From a bacterium (GTDB lineage: Bacteria > Planctomycetota > UBA1135 > GCA-002686595): a stretch of 52,262 nt of DNA. The DNA lies in assembly GCA_024226735.1 (NCBI GenBank), contig JAAELL010000470.1, positions 1 through 52,262 on the forward strand. The letters are read 5' to 3'. Position numbers and translations under genes: made by a program. Of this stretch, positions 13,239 through 21,517 are shown piece by piece. Positions within the stretch are counted from its first letter, which is position 1. Every line of letters begins with the position of its first letter. Below the pieces are notes generated by a model, which had not been told where the DNA came from, searched no databases, and saw only the letters and a list, made by a program, of their open reading frames with translations.

Positions 13239-14666
13239 CTACGACAGGGAGATCGGCTCGGCCATCGATGGCGCCGGGTTCTCGAAACGCAGGATGCTGC
13301 CGCGGAACTGGAGCTTGGCGCTCCCGGTGGGACCGTTGCGCTGCTTCGCGCAGATCACCTCCGCCTTGCCTTTGTTCTCCTCGGTCTGGTTGTAGTACTC
13401 GGCCCGGTACAGCATCAGCACGACGTCCGCGTCCTGCTCGATCGAGCCAGATTCGCGCAGGTCGGAGAGCTGCGGTCGCTTGTCCTCACGGGACTCGACG
13501 GCGCGCGACAGCTGGGACAGCGCGAGCACCGGCACCTCGAGCTCGCGCGCGAGCTCCTTCAGGGAGCGCGAGATCAGGCTGATCTCCTGCTGGCGACTCT
13601 CCGCCTTCGCGGTCATGAGCTGCAGGTAATCGATCACGATCATGTCGAGGCCCTTGTTCGCCTTGACGCGCCGCGCGCGGCTGCGGATCGCCATGATCGA
13701 GAGCCCCGGCGTGTCGTCGATCAAGAGTCTCATGTCGCGCAGCTCGCCCGCCGCGGTCCCGAGATCCGTGTACTGAGCGCGGTCGATCTTGCCCGAGCGC
13801 AGGCGGTGCGCGTCGACCCGCGCGCGCGAGCACAGCATCCGCTGGCAGATCGACAGGCGCCCCATCTCGAGGCTGAAGAACAGCACGACCGGCATGTGCT
13901 CGAAATGGTCGGGCTTGTGCGATGCCGCGTGCTCCATCAAGTTGAGCACGAACGCCGTCTTGCCCATCGAAGGACGCGCGGCGATGACGGTCATCTCGCC
14001 GGGATTGAATCCGCCGAGCATGTCGTCGAGTTCGTAGAACCCGCTCGGCACACCCGTCAGCTCCCCGCGCCCCGAAGCGGCGTCGATGCGCTGGAACGCC
14101 TCGTTCAGGACATCGGCCATCGCCACGGCGCCGCCGCGGTCGCGCTCCTCGGACAGCTTGAAGATGCGGTGCTCGGACTCGTCGAACAGCTTCTCCAGCG
14201 TCTCCTTGTCCGGATGCGCCGTGTAGGCCGAGTCGATGATGCCCGTCGCCTCCTGGATCAGCCCGCGCAGGTTCGCGGTGTGCGCCACGAGCGCTGCGTG
14301 GTGCAGAACGTGCGCGGCCGAGCTGACGACGGCGGTGAGCTCCGCGAGATAGGCGTGGCCGCCGACCTGCGCGAGCGTGTCGTCCGCCTTGAGCGCGGAG
14401 GCCAGGGACACGAGGTCGATCGCGGTCGCCTTGTCGGCCAGCTCGACGAGCTTCCCGTAGGCGATCCCGTTGCGCTTGCTGAAGAACGCCTCGGGCGCGA
14501 GGAACTCGGCGACGTCCGCGATCCGGTTCGGCGCGATGAGCAGCGCCCCGAGCACGGCTCGCTCCGCGTCCTCGTTGTGCGGCGGTACGCGCCCCCGCAG
14601 AGTCTGACCGGGTTCGCTCACGTGGGGTCCGACGCCGTAGTCGCCTGTGCTCTCGTCCAGTTCCAC
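13239..14666 (-). CDS. dnaB: Replicative DNA helicase DnaB
   Basis: 475-residue hexameric helicase that unwinds the replication fork. The N-terminal collar domain begins at RVPPHNEDAERAVLGALL; the RecA-like domain has Walker A ARPSMGKTA, Walker B MIVIDYLQLM, the DnaB motif DLRESGSIEQDADVV and a full C-terminus. The start is uncertain. GTG 14666 is used because it lies just outside the 43-bp repeats; GTG 14621 would give a more typical N-terminus; TTG 14735 would add residues encoded by the repeat. It follows rpsF-rpsR-rplI, a conserved neighbourhood in many bacteria. Confidence 0.93.
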   Translation of the reverse strand: MELDESTGDYGVGPHVSEPGQTLRGRVPPHNEDAERAVLGALLIAPNRIADVAEFLAPEAFFSKRNGIAYGKLVELADKATAIDLVSLASALKADDTLAQVGGHAYLAELTAVVSSAAHVLHHAALVAHTANLRGLIQEATGIIDSAYTAHPDKETLEKLFDESEHRIFKLSEERDRGGAVAMADVLNEAFQRIDAASGRGELTGVPSGFYELDDMLGGFNPGEMTVIAARPSMGKTAFVLNLMEHAASHKPDHFEHMPVVLFFSLEMGRLSICQRMLCSRARVDAHRLRSGKIDRAQYTDLGTAAGELRDMRLLIDDTPGLSIMAIRSRARRVKANKGLDMIVIDYLQLMTAKAESRQQEISLISRSLKELARELEVPVLALSQLSRAVESREDKRPQLSDLRESGSIEQDADVVLMLYRAEYYNQTEENKGKAEVICAKQRNGPTGSAKLQFRGSILRFENPAPSMAEPISLS

Positions 14667-14682
14667 CGCTTGATCTTGTTTT

Positions 14683-14798
14683 CTGGGTTCAACGGCTGAC
14701 GCCTTTGAGACCAATGATTCCGATTCTGGGTTCAACGGCTGACGCCTTTGAGACCAATGATTCCGATTCCGGGTTCAACGGCTGACACCTTTGAGACC
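14683..14798. repeat. 43-bp direct repeat, 2.7 copies, upstream of dnaB
   Basis: Units begin at about 14683, 14726 and 14769, each containing GGGTTCAACGGCTGAC and TTTGAGACC. Copies one and two are identical over nearly the whole unit. The third is truncated after about 30 bases and has one substitution (GACACC for GACGCC). The array lies between rplI and dnaB and touches the possible dnaB 5' end. Confidence 0.93.
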
Positions 14799-14907
14799 GA
14801 CGCCTGGCGAGCATACCGATCCGAGGTCGCGTGATCCCGGACTCGTCCGCACCTTCGTCGGGGAAACGCCACAACCCCTTGGCGCCCAGGCACCGGTAGA
14901 CGAGTAC

Positions 14908-14940
14908 GGCCCCGGCCGGACGCGAGGTCCAACCGGGGCC
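14908..14940 (-). terminator. Strong GC hairpin after rplI
   Basis: GGCCCCGG pairs with CCGGGGCC, and an inner GGAC/GTCC pairing extends the stem on the minus strand. It lies about 45 bases past the rplI stop. No T-run follows, so it may attenuate or stabilise the mRNA rather than terminate transcription. Confidence 0.4.
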
Positions 14941-14985
14941 GTGTGTGGAAAGCGTGTGGACGAGCTGTGGGCGAGCGCTCCCGCG

Positions 14986-15441
14986 CTAGGCCTCGGCGCC
15001 CACGAGCACCGTGATCTCGGCGAACTCGTCGCCGTGCACGTGCACGCGCACCTTGTGCTCGCCGATTTTCTTGATCGGCGTCTCGAGGCGGACGCTCTTC
15101 TCATCGACCCCACGACCCTCGGCCGCGCACAGCTGCGCGACCGTCGCCGCGTTGACCGACCCGTAGAGGTGGCCGCTCTCGTCGGCCTTGCCAGAGGTCG
15201 ACACGACCAGCTTCGAGAGCTGCTCGACCGTCGCCGCCACCTCGGCCGCGTGGGCGGCCTCTTCGGCCGCGAAGCGAGCCACGCGGCGGGCGATATGCTT
15301 CTTGTTGTCGTCGGTCGCGGGGATTGCGTGGTTGTAGGGCAACAGGAAGTTGCGGGCGTATCCGGGAGCGACCCGGACGACGTCACCGCAGCGTCCCAAC
15401 CCGTCGATATGGTTGCGAAGGAGGACTTCGACGTTCTTCAT
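14986..15441 (-). CDS. rplI: 50S ribosomal protein L9
   Basis: 151-residue large-subunit protein binding 23S rRNA near the L1 stalk. The N-terminal domain carries the L9 signature (G-VV-V-PGYARNFLLP, about residues 17-36), followed by the connecting helix with an Ala/Glu-rich stretch and the C-terminal domain (SVNAATVA and VHVHGDEFAEITV). Normal length for the family. It follows rpsR by 15 bases in the rpsF-rpsR-rplI string. Confidence 0.97.
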   Translation of the reverse strand: MKNVEVLLRNHIDGLGRCGDVVRVAPGYARNFLLPYNHAIPATDDNKKHIARRVARFAAEEAAHAAEVAATVEQLSKLVVSTSGKADESGHLYGSVNAATVAQLCAAEGRGVDEKSVRLETPIKKIGEHKVRVHVHGDEFAEITVLVGAEA

Positions 15442-15456
15442 TTCGCCTATCTCCGA

Positions 15457-15669
15457 TCAGCCCACGAAGGGCAGGAGGGACACGTGGCGTGCCCGCTTGA
15501 TGGCCTTCTTGAGCTGCCTTTGGCACTGGGTGCAGAAACCGGTGCGGCGGCGGGAGAGGATCTGCCCCTGCGGGGTCAGGAACTTCTCGAGGTACTCGAC
15601 GCTCTTGTAGTCGATGATCGGGTCGTCGCAGTTCTTGCTGGCGATGACGCCACGGACTCGGCGTGCCAT
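15457..15669 (-). CDS. rpsR: 30S ribosomal protein S18
   Basis: 70-residue small-subunit protein that pairs with S6 on the platform. The family core (IDYKSVEYLEKFLTPQGQI, SRRRTG) is intact. Cys residues at positions 14, 46 and 49 (NCDD and FCTQC) resemble cysteine-containing S18 proteins that may bind zinc. It starts three bases after the rpsF stop. No ssb gene separates rpsF and rpsR, unlike in many bacteria. Confidence 0.96.
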   Translation of the reverse strand: MARRVRGVIASKNCDDPIIDYKSVEYLEKFLTPQGQILSRRRTGFCTQCQRQLKKAIKRARHVSLLPFVG

Positions 15670-15672
15670 GGT

Positions 15673-16356
15673 CTAGGCCTCCCCCTTCTCGGGCGTTGTC
15701 GTCTCGGGCGTTGTGGTTTCGGGCGTTGTGGCTTCCGTCGCGGGCGTTTCCGTCGCAGGCGCTTCGGTCGCAGGCGCTTCGGTCGCAGGCGCTTCGGTCG
15801 CAGGCGCTTCGGTCGCAGGCGCTTCGGTCGTGGCAGCCTCGGCGGTCTCCGCCGGCTTCTCGGCGCCGTCCGTCGCACCCTCGGCCTTGGTTTCGGTGGA
15901 CCCTTCCTTGCGGTCCCCGTCCGAGGGTCGGCCGCGTCGGTCCCCGCGCGGTGAATCTTCTTGCTCGGCCTCGTCCGAGGGGTCCGGCGCGTCGTCCGCG
16001 AGCGGCTCGGGGGCGACGTAGCTCGAATCCAGCTCAGCGTCCGAGAGGGCTTGCTCGCCCTCGGGCACTTCGTCGACGCAGAGCGAGATGTAGCGCATCA
16101 CGTTCTCCGACAGGTCGAAGTCGCGCCGCATCGCGGTGATCGCTTCGGGCGGGAGCTCGTAGTACGTCAGAAGGAACGTCGCCCGGCGGTTGCTCCCGAT
16201 CGGGTACGCGAGCCGGCGCTCGCCCCAACGGCGCGCGGTCTTCACCGAGCCACCGTGCTTCTCGAGCATGCCGGTGACGTACGACTTCGCTTCCTTCCAA
16301 CCTTCACGCACCACCTGATTCTCCAGGAGGAACATGCCTTCGTAGATCTGTGTCAA
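15673..16356 (-). CDS. rpsF: 30S ribosomal protein S6 with a long disordered C-terminal tail
   Basis: 227 residues, about twice the usual length. Residues 1 to about 100 form the S6 fold (YEGMFLLENQVV, RRWGERRLAYPI, NVMRYISLCVDE). The remaining 125 residues are acidic and low-complexity: a Ser/Asp/Glu-rich part, then repeated ATEAP units encoded by a perfect 15-bp tandem repeat, ending in TPE units. S6 tails occur in other bacteria (E. coli adds Glu residues with RimK), but this repeat tail is unusual. It is followed by rpsR and rplI and preceded by pth. Confidence 0.95.
   Translation of the reverse strand: MTQIYEGMFLLENQVVREGWKEAKSYVTGMLEKHGGSVKTARRWGERRLAYPIGSNRRATFLLTYYELPPEAITAMRRDFDLSENVMRYISLCVDEVPEGEQALSDAELDSSYVAPEPLADDAPDPSDEAEQEDSPRGDRRGRPSDGDRKEGSTETKAEGATDGAEKPAETAEAATTEAPATEAPATEAPATEAPATEAPATETPATEATTPETTTPETTTPEKGEA
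15752..15826. repeat. 15-bp tandem repeat, 5 perfect copies, in the rpsF tail
   Basis: GTCGCAGGCGCTTCG is repeated five times without error, flanked by degenerate copies on both sides (about 15690-15841). It encodes the ATEAP units of the S6 tail. Unit gain or loss preserves the reading frame. Confidence 0.95.
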
Positions 16357-16386
16357 TTCGTCTTCTCCAGGTGTTGCGGCCCCGAT

Positions 16387-17025
16387 TCACTCGGAGTCCC
16401 GGCTCCAGCGGCTGTGGAACCGCGTCATGCACTTCTCGATGTCGCCGGAGAGGAGCCAGTCGAGGATGGCCTCGCTCGCCTCCATCACGGAGATGTCGAT
16501 TTCGACCCGCTCCTTCTCGGAGAACGGTTCGAGCACGTGACGCGCCGCGTCGGTTCTGGGGCGCCCGATCCCCACGCGCACGCGCGGGTGTTCGTTCGAT
16601 CCCAATGAGGTGTGAATGGATCGCATGCCGTTGTGGCCGCCGTGCCCCCCGAGGGGACGGATGCGCACGATGCCGACGTCGAGGTCCATGTCGTCGTAGA
16701 CGACCAGGAGTCGCGCCGGATCGAACGCCTCGGTTCCGTCCGCCCCTGGGCTCCAGGCGGAGCTGACCAGATGGCGGGTGAGAGGCTCGACCACGTCGCC
16801 GGAGCGGTTCATGAACGTCGTCGGCTTCACCAGGAGCGCGTCGGGATCCTCCAGACGCGCCCAAGTGAAGGACTTGGGCCCACGAAAGCCGTCCAGCGCG
16901 GCTGCTTTCCGAAAGAGCTCCCCCTCGTGCTGCGCCAGTCGCTCGAGCACCTCGAACCCGACGTTGTGTCGAGTGCCGGTGTACTCCGCTCCTGGGTTGC
17001 CGAGTCCGACGACGATCCGGGTCAC
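16387..17025 (-). CDS. pth: Peptidyl-tRNA hydrolase
   Basis: 212-residue enzyme that releases tRNA from dropped-off peptidyl-tRNA. The bacterial Pth signature is complete: VVGLGNPGAEYTGTRHNVGF with catalytic His, KPTTFMNRSG, VVYDDMDLD and GGHGGHNGMRSI. Slightly longer than the common 190 residues because of an insertion at about 88-105. It stands between rplY and rpsF; the rplY-pth order is widely conserved. Confidence 0.96.
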   Translation of the reverse strand: MTRIVVGLGNPGAEYTGTRHNVGFEVLERLAQHEGELFRKAAALDGFRGPKSFTWARLEDPDALLVKPTTFMNRSGDVVEPLTRHLVSSAWSPGADGTEAFDPARLLVVYDDMDLDVGIVRIRPLGGHGGHNGMRSIHTSLGSNEHPRVRVGIGRPRTDAARHVLEPFSEKERVEIDISVMEASEAILDWLLSGDIEKCMTRFHSRWSRDSE

Positions 17026-17128
17026 CGAAAGGTCTCCTGAGTCGACGGGTCGTGAGGGATCCCCCCGCCCTGGGGTCAGGACAGAGGGGCGAACAGGATA
17101 CGGATCGCTCCGCCAGAAACAAGCTCGG

Positions 17129-17162
17129 GCCTGGACCCTGGTGCAGACCGTAGGGTCCAGGC
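17129..17162 (-). terminator. 11-bp stem hairpin between rplY and pth
   Basis: GCCTGGACCCT pairs exactly with AGGGTCCAGGC around a 12-base loop. It lies about 20 bases after the rplY stop on the minus strand. No T-run was seen. It may be a processing or attenuation site within the operon. Confidence 0.45.
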
Positions 17163-17184
17163 GGCTCGAACCCGTCCGCGCGGA

Positions 17185-17823
17185 TCAGTCCGAGGGACCG
17201 TCGTCCTCGGCCTTCTTCTCGCGCTTCTCCTCGGACTCGATGATCGGCTCGACCGACTCGTCCTCGTCGGTGGTCTCCTCGACCTCGGCCTTCGGCGCGG
17301 CGATGACCGCGATTTCGAAGTCCTCGGACATGCCGAGCGAGATCCCCTCGGGGAGCTCGAGGTCCCCGGTCTTGATGTGCGCCCCGGCGGCGAGGCCGTT
17401 GATGTTGACCTCGATCGAGTCGGGGATGATCGAAGGCAGGCAGCGGATCGTGATGTGGGTGACGTTGTGGTTCAGGATGCCCGAAGTCACCTGGCCGTAG
17501 AACGAGAGCTCGACCTCGCTCTCGGTCTCCACGCCGCGCACGACGCGCTTGAACTCGACGTGGGCGATGCGGTCGCCCAGCGCGTCCCATTGCAGCTCGC
17601 GCACGAGCGCGGCCTCGCTGTCGCTGCCGATGTCGAGATCGAACAGGTGGACGTGGGCGCGGCGCGCCGCGAGGAAGTCGTCCTCGGCGAAGTGCAGATT
17701 GACGTGAGCGTGCTCGCCGTCGGTCTGCAGGGTGCCGGGGATGCGGCCCTGGCGCCGCAGCTTGCGGGCATCCCGACTGCCGACCTTCTCACGCACCTCG
17801 CAACTGATGTTTCCGCTGGCCAT
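17185..17823 (-). CDS. rplY: 50S ribosomal protein L25 (CTC type)
   Basis: 212-residue 5S-rRNA-binding protein. The N-terminal L25 domain (about 1-95) begins with a VGSRDARKLRRQGRIPG stretch, and the TL5/CTC-type beta domain follows (about 96-185, with SIEVNINGLAAG and HIKTGDLELPEG). The tail from about 180 is acidic and rich in Glu/Asp/Lys. The length agrees with the long CTC form. It follows prs by 63 bases; prs-ctc-pth is a classical gene order. Confidence 0.95.
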   Translation of the reverse strand: MASGNISCEVREKVGSRDARKLRRQGRIPGTLQTDGEHAHVNLHFAEDDFLAARRAHVHLFDLDIGSDSEAALVRELQWDALGDRIAHVEFKRVVRGVETESEVELSFYGQVTSGILNHNVTHITIRCLPSIIPDSIEVNINGLAAGAHIKTGDLELPEGISLGMSEDFEIAVIAAPKAEVEETTDEDESVEPIIESEEKREKKAEDDGPSD

Positions 17824-17886
17824 GGGAACTCCTGGATGGTTCGTCGCCCGCTCCGGGGCGCACAGGGTTCGAGCGACCGACGGCCG

Positions 17887-18831
17887 CTACTCGAAGAGGG
17901 AACTGATCGATTCCGATCTGTGGATGTTCTTGATCGCGTGGGCGATCAGCGGCGCCAGGCTGCAGATCTGGAGCTGCTTGGGGCTGCGATCACCGGGCGG
18001 AATGGTATCCGTGACCAGGATTTTGTCCACCGGGGCGGCGTCCAATCTTTCGACCGCGGGGCCGCAGAACACGGCGTGGGAGACCGCGATGATGATCTTC
18101 TGGGCCCCGCTCTTCTTCAGGATCGAGGCCGCCTGGCTGATCGAGCCCCCGGTCGAGATCAGGTCGTCGACGATGACGCAGTCGCGGCCCTCGACGTCGC
18201 CGATCACGTGCTCGATGACGGTCTCCGAGCCCGAGATGCGCCGCTTGTCGACGATCGCGAGGTCGGCGCCGTCGAGCCGCTTGGCGTAGGCCCGGGCCAT
18301 CTTCGTGCCCCCCACGTCCGGGGTGACGACCACCGGATCCTTCAAACCCGAGCTCTGGATCGCCCCCAGGAGCACCGGGCGGGCGTAGAGGTGATCGACC
18401 GGGATGTCGAAGAAGCCCTGGATCTGGGCCGCGTGCATGTCGACCGTCATCACGCGCTCGGCGCCGGAGGCGATCAGCGTGTTGGCGACCACCTTGGCGC
18501 TGATCGGCACCCGGCCCTCGTCCTTGCGGTCCTTGCGGGCGTAGCCGTAATACGGCATCACGGCCGTGATACGGCCCGCGCTCGAGCGCCGCAGGGTGTC
18601 GAGCAGGAGCAGGAGCTCGGTCCAGTTCTCGTTGACCGGCGGGCACGTCGGCTGCAGGACGAACACGTCGCGCCCGCGCAGGTCCTCGCCCACTTTGATG
18701 TCGATCTCGCCGTCCGGAAAGCGCCCCACGTGGGCGTCGGCGAGCTCCATGTCGAGCCCGCGTGCGATTGCCTGGGCGAGTTCGGGATGGGCGTTCCCGG
18801 CGATGAGGGTGATCTCTTCGAGGCTCGACAT
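17887..18831 (-). CDS. prs: Ribose-phosphate pyrophosphokinase
   Basis: 314-residue PRPP synthase making the precursor of purines, pyrimidines, His, Trp and NAD. The signature is complete: FPDGEIDIKV, RDVFVLQPTCPPVNENWTEL, YYGYARKDRK (ATP loop), VDMHAAQIQGFF and the PRPP-binding loop CVIVDDLISTGGS. Normal length. It lies 60 bases after glmU, as in many Gram-positives and some planctomycetes. Confidence 0.97.
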   Translation of the reverse strand: MSSLEEITLIAGNAHPELAQAIARGLDMELADAHVGRFPDGEIDIKVGEDLRGRDVFVLQPTCPPVNENWTELLLLLDTLRRSSAGRITAVMPYYGYARKDRKDEGRVPISAKVVANTLIASGAERVMTVDMHAAQIQGFFDIPVDHLYARPVLLGAIQSSGLKDPVVVTPDVGGTKMARAYAKRLDGADLAIVDKRRISGSETVIEHVIGDVEGRDCVIVDDLISTGGSISQAASILKKSGAQKIIIAVSHAVFCGPAVERLDAAPVDKILVTDTIPPGDRSPKQLQICSLAPLIAHAIKNIHRSESISSLFE

Positions 18832-18891
18832 GGGGGCGGCCCGGGGGCCAGTCGGGTTGGAGGAGCGGAACGGGGGGGGTCCGTTGGAGGA

Positions 18892-20184
18892 TCAGTCGTT
18901 CTTGCCGGGGCTCGGCGGACCGAGCCGCCGCGCGGGAAGCCCGATCCAGGTTTCACCCGGCGCCAGCTTGGCAGTGCGCGTCACCACGGCCCCGGCGCCG
19001 GTCGTCGTGCCGTCCGGCAACCGGTTGGGGGCGACGATGATCGTCCCGCTGCCGACGAACACGCCGTCGCCGACGTCGGTCGTGTGCTTCTTCTTGCCGT
19101 CGTAGTTGGCGAAGATCGTCCCGGCACCGATGTTCGTCTTCTTGCCGACGTTGGTGTTTCCAAGGTAGGAGAGGTGCTTGGCTTTGGAACCCTCGCCGAT
19201 GTGCGACTGCTTGCATTCGGTGAAGTTGCCCACCTCGGCCGCATCGGCCAGGACCGTCCCCACGCGCAGGTGCGTGAAGGGCCCGACCTCGCACCCCGCG
19301 CCGATCGTCACGCCCGAATGGATGACGGTGCAGGGCAGGATGTGGGTCCCGGCGCCGATCTCGACGCCGTGCTCGACGAAGGTCGTGGCGGGGTCCTCGA
19401 TCAGGACGCCGTTCGCCATGTGCTCCTCGAGGATGCGCATCTGCAGCGTCGTGCGCGCCTCGGCGAGCTCGGCCATGCTGTTGACGCCACGCGCCTCGGC
19501 GCGGTCGGTCAGCACGACCGGAGCGACCGTGCGCCCCGCCCCCACCGCCATCCCGACGAGATCGGTGATGTAGTACTCCTCTTGGGCATTGTCGTTCGAC
19601 AGGTTGGGCAGGTCCGCCCGCAGCGCCGCCCCGTCGAATGCGTAGACGCCGAGGTTGATCTCGTCGATGGCCCGCTGCTCGAGGGAAGCGTCCTTCTCCT
19701 CGACGATCGAGCTGACCCCGCCGGCCGCGTCGCGCACGATCCGGCCGTAGCCGTGGGGCTCGGCGACGCGCATCGTCAGCATCGCGGTCGAGCCCGCCCC
19801 GGCCTCGCCCTGGGCCGCCAGCAGCGCCTCCAGGCTCGAGGGGCAGAGGAGCGGCATGTCGCCGTAGAGGACGACGACGCGTTCGGTGCCCTCGGGCACG
19901 ACGGTCTGGGCGACCTGCATCGCGTGGCCGGTGCCGTGCTGGGGCTCCTGGACGACGCATTCGAGCGCATGGTCACCGGCCGCGGCACGCGCGGCCTCCG
20001 CGACCTGTTCGGCGCCGTAGCCGGTGACGAGCACGATCCGCTCGGGGTCGAGCGTGCGCGCCAGGTCGATGACCCAGGCGATCATCGGTCGGCCACAGAG
20101 CGGGTGGAGCACTTTCGGCATCGTGCTCCGCATGCGCGTGCCCTTGCCGGCCGCGAGAATGACGACGGTCGTGGAGGAGCCCAT
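18892..20184 (-). CDS. glmU: Bifunctional GlcNAc-1-P uridyltransferase / GlcN-1-P acetyltransferase GlmU
   Basis: 430-residue enzyme making UDP-GlcNAc, the precursor of peptidoglycan and lipid A; it feeds lpxA in the same gene block. The N-terminal uridyltransferase domain has LAAGKGTRMRS, QEPQHGTGHAM and YGDMPLL. The C-terminal left-handed beta-helix (about 250-430) carries the GlmU features NFTECK, HLSYLGNTNVG and ANYDGKKKHTT, so the acetyltransferase half is present. Slightly shorter than E. coli (456). Starts with ATG 20184. Confidence 0.95.
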   Translation of the reverse strand: MGSSTTVVILAAGKGTRMRSTMPKVLHPLCGRPMIAWVIDLARTLDPERIVLVTGYGAEQVAEAARAAAGDHALECVVQEPQHGTGHAMQVAQTVVPEGTERVVVLYGDMPLLCPSSLEALLAAQGEAGAGSTAMLTMRVAEPHGYGRIVRDAAGGVSSIVEEKDASLEQRAIDEINLGVYAFDGAALRADLPNLSNDNAQEEYYITDLVGMAVGAGRTVAPVVLTDRAEARGVNSMAELAEARTTLQMRILEEHMANGVLIEDPATTFVEHGVEIGAGTHILPCTVIHSGVTIGAGCEVGPFTHLRVGTVLADAAEVGNFTECKQSHIGEGSKAKHLSYLGNTNVGKKTNIGAGTIFANYDGKKKHTTDVGDGVFVGSGTIIVAPNRLPDGTTTGAGAVVTRTAKLAPGETWIGLPARRLGPPSPGKND

Positions 20185-20240
20185 GGGGGCGTGATCCTGC
20201 GATATTCGGACGGAGGAGCCGAGTGCCGGGGGCAGTATTT

Positions 20241-20690
20241 TTAGCCCGCCCGCGGGAACAATTCACCCAGCACCTCGGTGAGCGTGTCCCGGTAGCGCTC
20301 GCTCACGAACAGGTGATCGCGCGAGAAACCGCAGACGGCCCCCACGGGCACACCCGCCCCGGCCAGCCGACCCGTCACGCGCGCCAGGAACCCGACGACC
20401 TCCCACCCCATCGGCGCATCGAAGCGGACCCACACGAGCCCCCGCTCGACGCTCGCGGCCGGATGCCGCGCCAGCAGGTCCGCGAGCTGCTCCTCGCGCA
20501 CGAGCAGGCTCGTCTCCCCCGCCTCGCACACCAGCTGCGCGGGGGGTGCGAGCGCGGCCAGGTCGCCGCCGTCGGGCGGCTCGGGGAAGCCCAAGAGGGC
20601 GAAGCGTCCCGGCTCGATGCGCCAGGACATCGAGGCGAGCGCCGTCTCGAGGTCGGCGGCGGGGGTCGGGTTTTGGTCGTGCGGAACCAT
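20241..20690 (-). CDS. ACT-domain protein
   Basis: 149-residue cytoplasmic protein with features of the DUF2241/CASTOR-like ACT family: an N-terminal half with SWRIEPGRFALLGF and a C-terminal half with GFLARVTGRLAGAGVPVGAVCGFSRDHLFV. Such proteins usually bind amino acids as small regulators, but the ligand is unknown here. It is first in the minus-strand block (57 bases before glmU) and divergent from the gene starting at 20755; the 64-base gap should hold promoters for both, although no clear motif was seen. Confidence 0.7.
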   Translation of the reverse strand: MVPHDQNPTPAADLETALASMSWRIEPGRFALLGFPEPPDGGDLAALAPPAQLVCEAGETSLLVREEQLADLLARHPAASVERGLVWVRFDAPMGWEVVGFLARVTGRLAGAGVPVGAVCGFSRDHLFVSERYRDTLTEVLGELFPRAG

Positions 20691-20754
20691 GGCGGGAATG
20701 GCGGGTTCGAGGGTAGCGTCTCGTTCGTCCCATCGCCCCTAGAGCTCTCCCCCC

Positions 20755-21489
20755 ATGAAGGCACTCTCCCTGATCGGCTTCGCCCTTGTCCCCGCCGCAT
20801 TCGTGCTCGGCACGTTCATCGATGCCGAGCGCCCCTCCCAGGCGGCGCAGGAACCGGCCGCGCTCGCGCCGGAGCCCGAGCGAGCCGCACCGAACCGGGT
20901 CGCCGCCCTGTCCAGGACCGTCGAGCGGCTCGTTCAGCGCATCGACTCCCTCGAGGCCGAGGTCGAGTCGCAGCGGGCGCGTGCGGAGCGCAGGGCCGTC
21001 GAGCCCACCTCCGAGACGGTCGCGCCACTCGCCGCGACCCCCACTGCGCCGACCCGCGACCAGATCGCGCGCGTCGTCGAGGACCTGGATCAACAGAAGC
21101 GGCTCGAGCGCGAGGCCCAGCGCGAGCAGAAGATCGTCGACGCGACGGTCGGCCGCGCCACCAAGGTCGCACGGTTCGCCAGCCTCGACCCCGCGAGCGA
21201 GAAGGTCCTCGCCGACCTGATGCTCACCGAGCGCGACCGCTACGGCCAGCTGCGCACGGAGCTCGCCGACCTCCCCAAGAAGCAGCGCAAGGAAGCCCTA
21301 CGCATCGGGATGGAGGACATGCGCGCCTGGCGCTCGGAACAGCTCGCGACACACTTCGACGCGAACACGGCCGAGAACCTGAAGGTACTGCTCGAACGCA
21401 AGGGCAAGGCCGCCCAGGACGCGCGCACGAACAAGCGCGGCAAGCCCGGAGGCAAGAACGAGAAGAAGGACCGCTCGCCTCGCAAGTGA
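20755..21489 (+). CDS. Exported coiled-coil protein, function unknown
   Basis: 244 residues. Residues 1-22 (MKALSLIGFALVPAAFVLGT) are a signal peptide or single anchor. Then comes an Ala/Pro/Glu-rich linker, a coiled coil at about 45-80 (RTVERLVQRIDSLEAEVESQ), a helical region with a second charged heptad pattern, and a strongly basic Lys/Arg tail at about 222-244. No enzyme motif was seen. The basic tail could bind an anionic partner such as nucleic acid or cell-envelope polymers; this is a guess. Followed 28 bases later by the phosphatidylserine decarboxylase-like gene. Confidence 0.7.
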   Translation: MKALSLIGFALVPAAFVLGTFIDAERPSQAAQEPAALAPEPERAAPNRVAALSRTVERLVQRIDSLEAEVESQRARAERRAVEPTSETVAPLAATPTAPTRDQIARVVEDLDQQKRLEREAQREQKIVDATVGRATKVARFASLDPASEKVLADLMLTERDRYGQLRTELADLPKKQRKEALRIGMEDMRAWRSEQLATHFDANTAENLKVLLERKGKAAQDARTNKRGKPGGKNEKKDRSPRK

Positions 21490-21517
21490 CAGGTGCGCGG
21501 GTTAGCCTCCCGCCCCT

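Noticed and set aside
14683..14798. CRISPR array
   Set aside because: The repeats are directly adjacent with no unique spacers, and no cas genes are present.
17130..17175. tRNA-like stretch with GGTTCGAGCC on the minus strand
   Set aside because: Only a T-loop-like motif was present. No acceptor stem, anticodon arm or CCA end could be paired; the hairpin there is better explained as an operon stem-loop.
17377..20244. 955-codon plus-strand open frame spanning rplY, prs and glmU
   Set aside because: Antisense to three conserved genes. Long antisense frames are common at this GC content.
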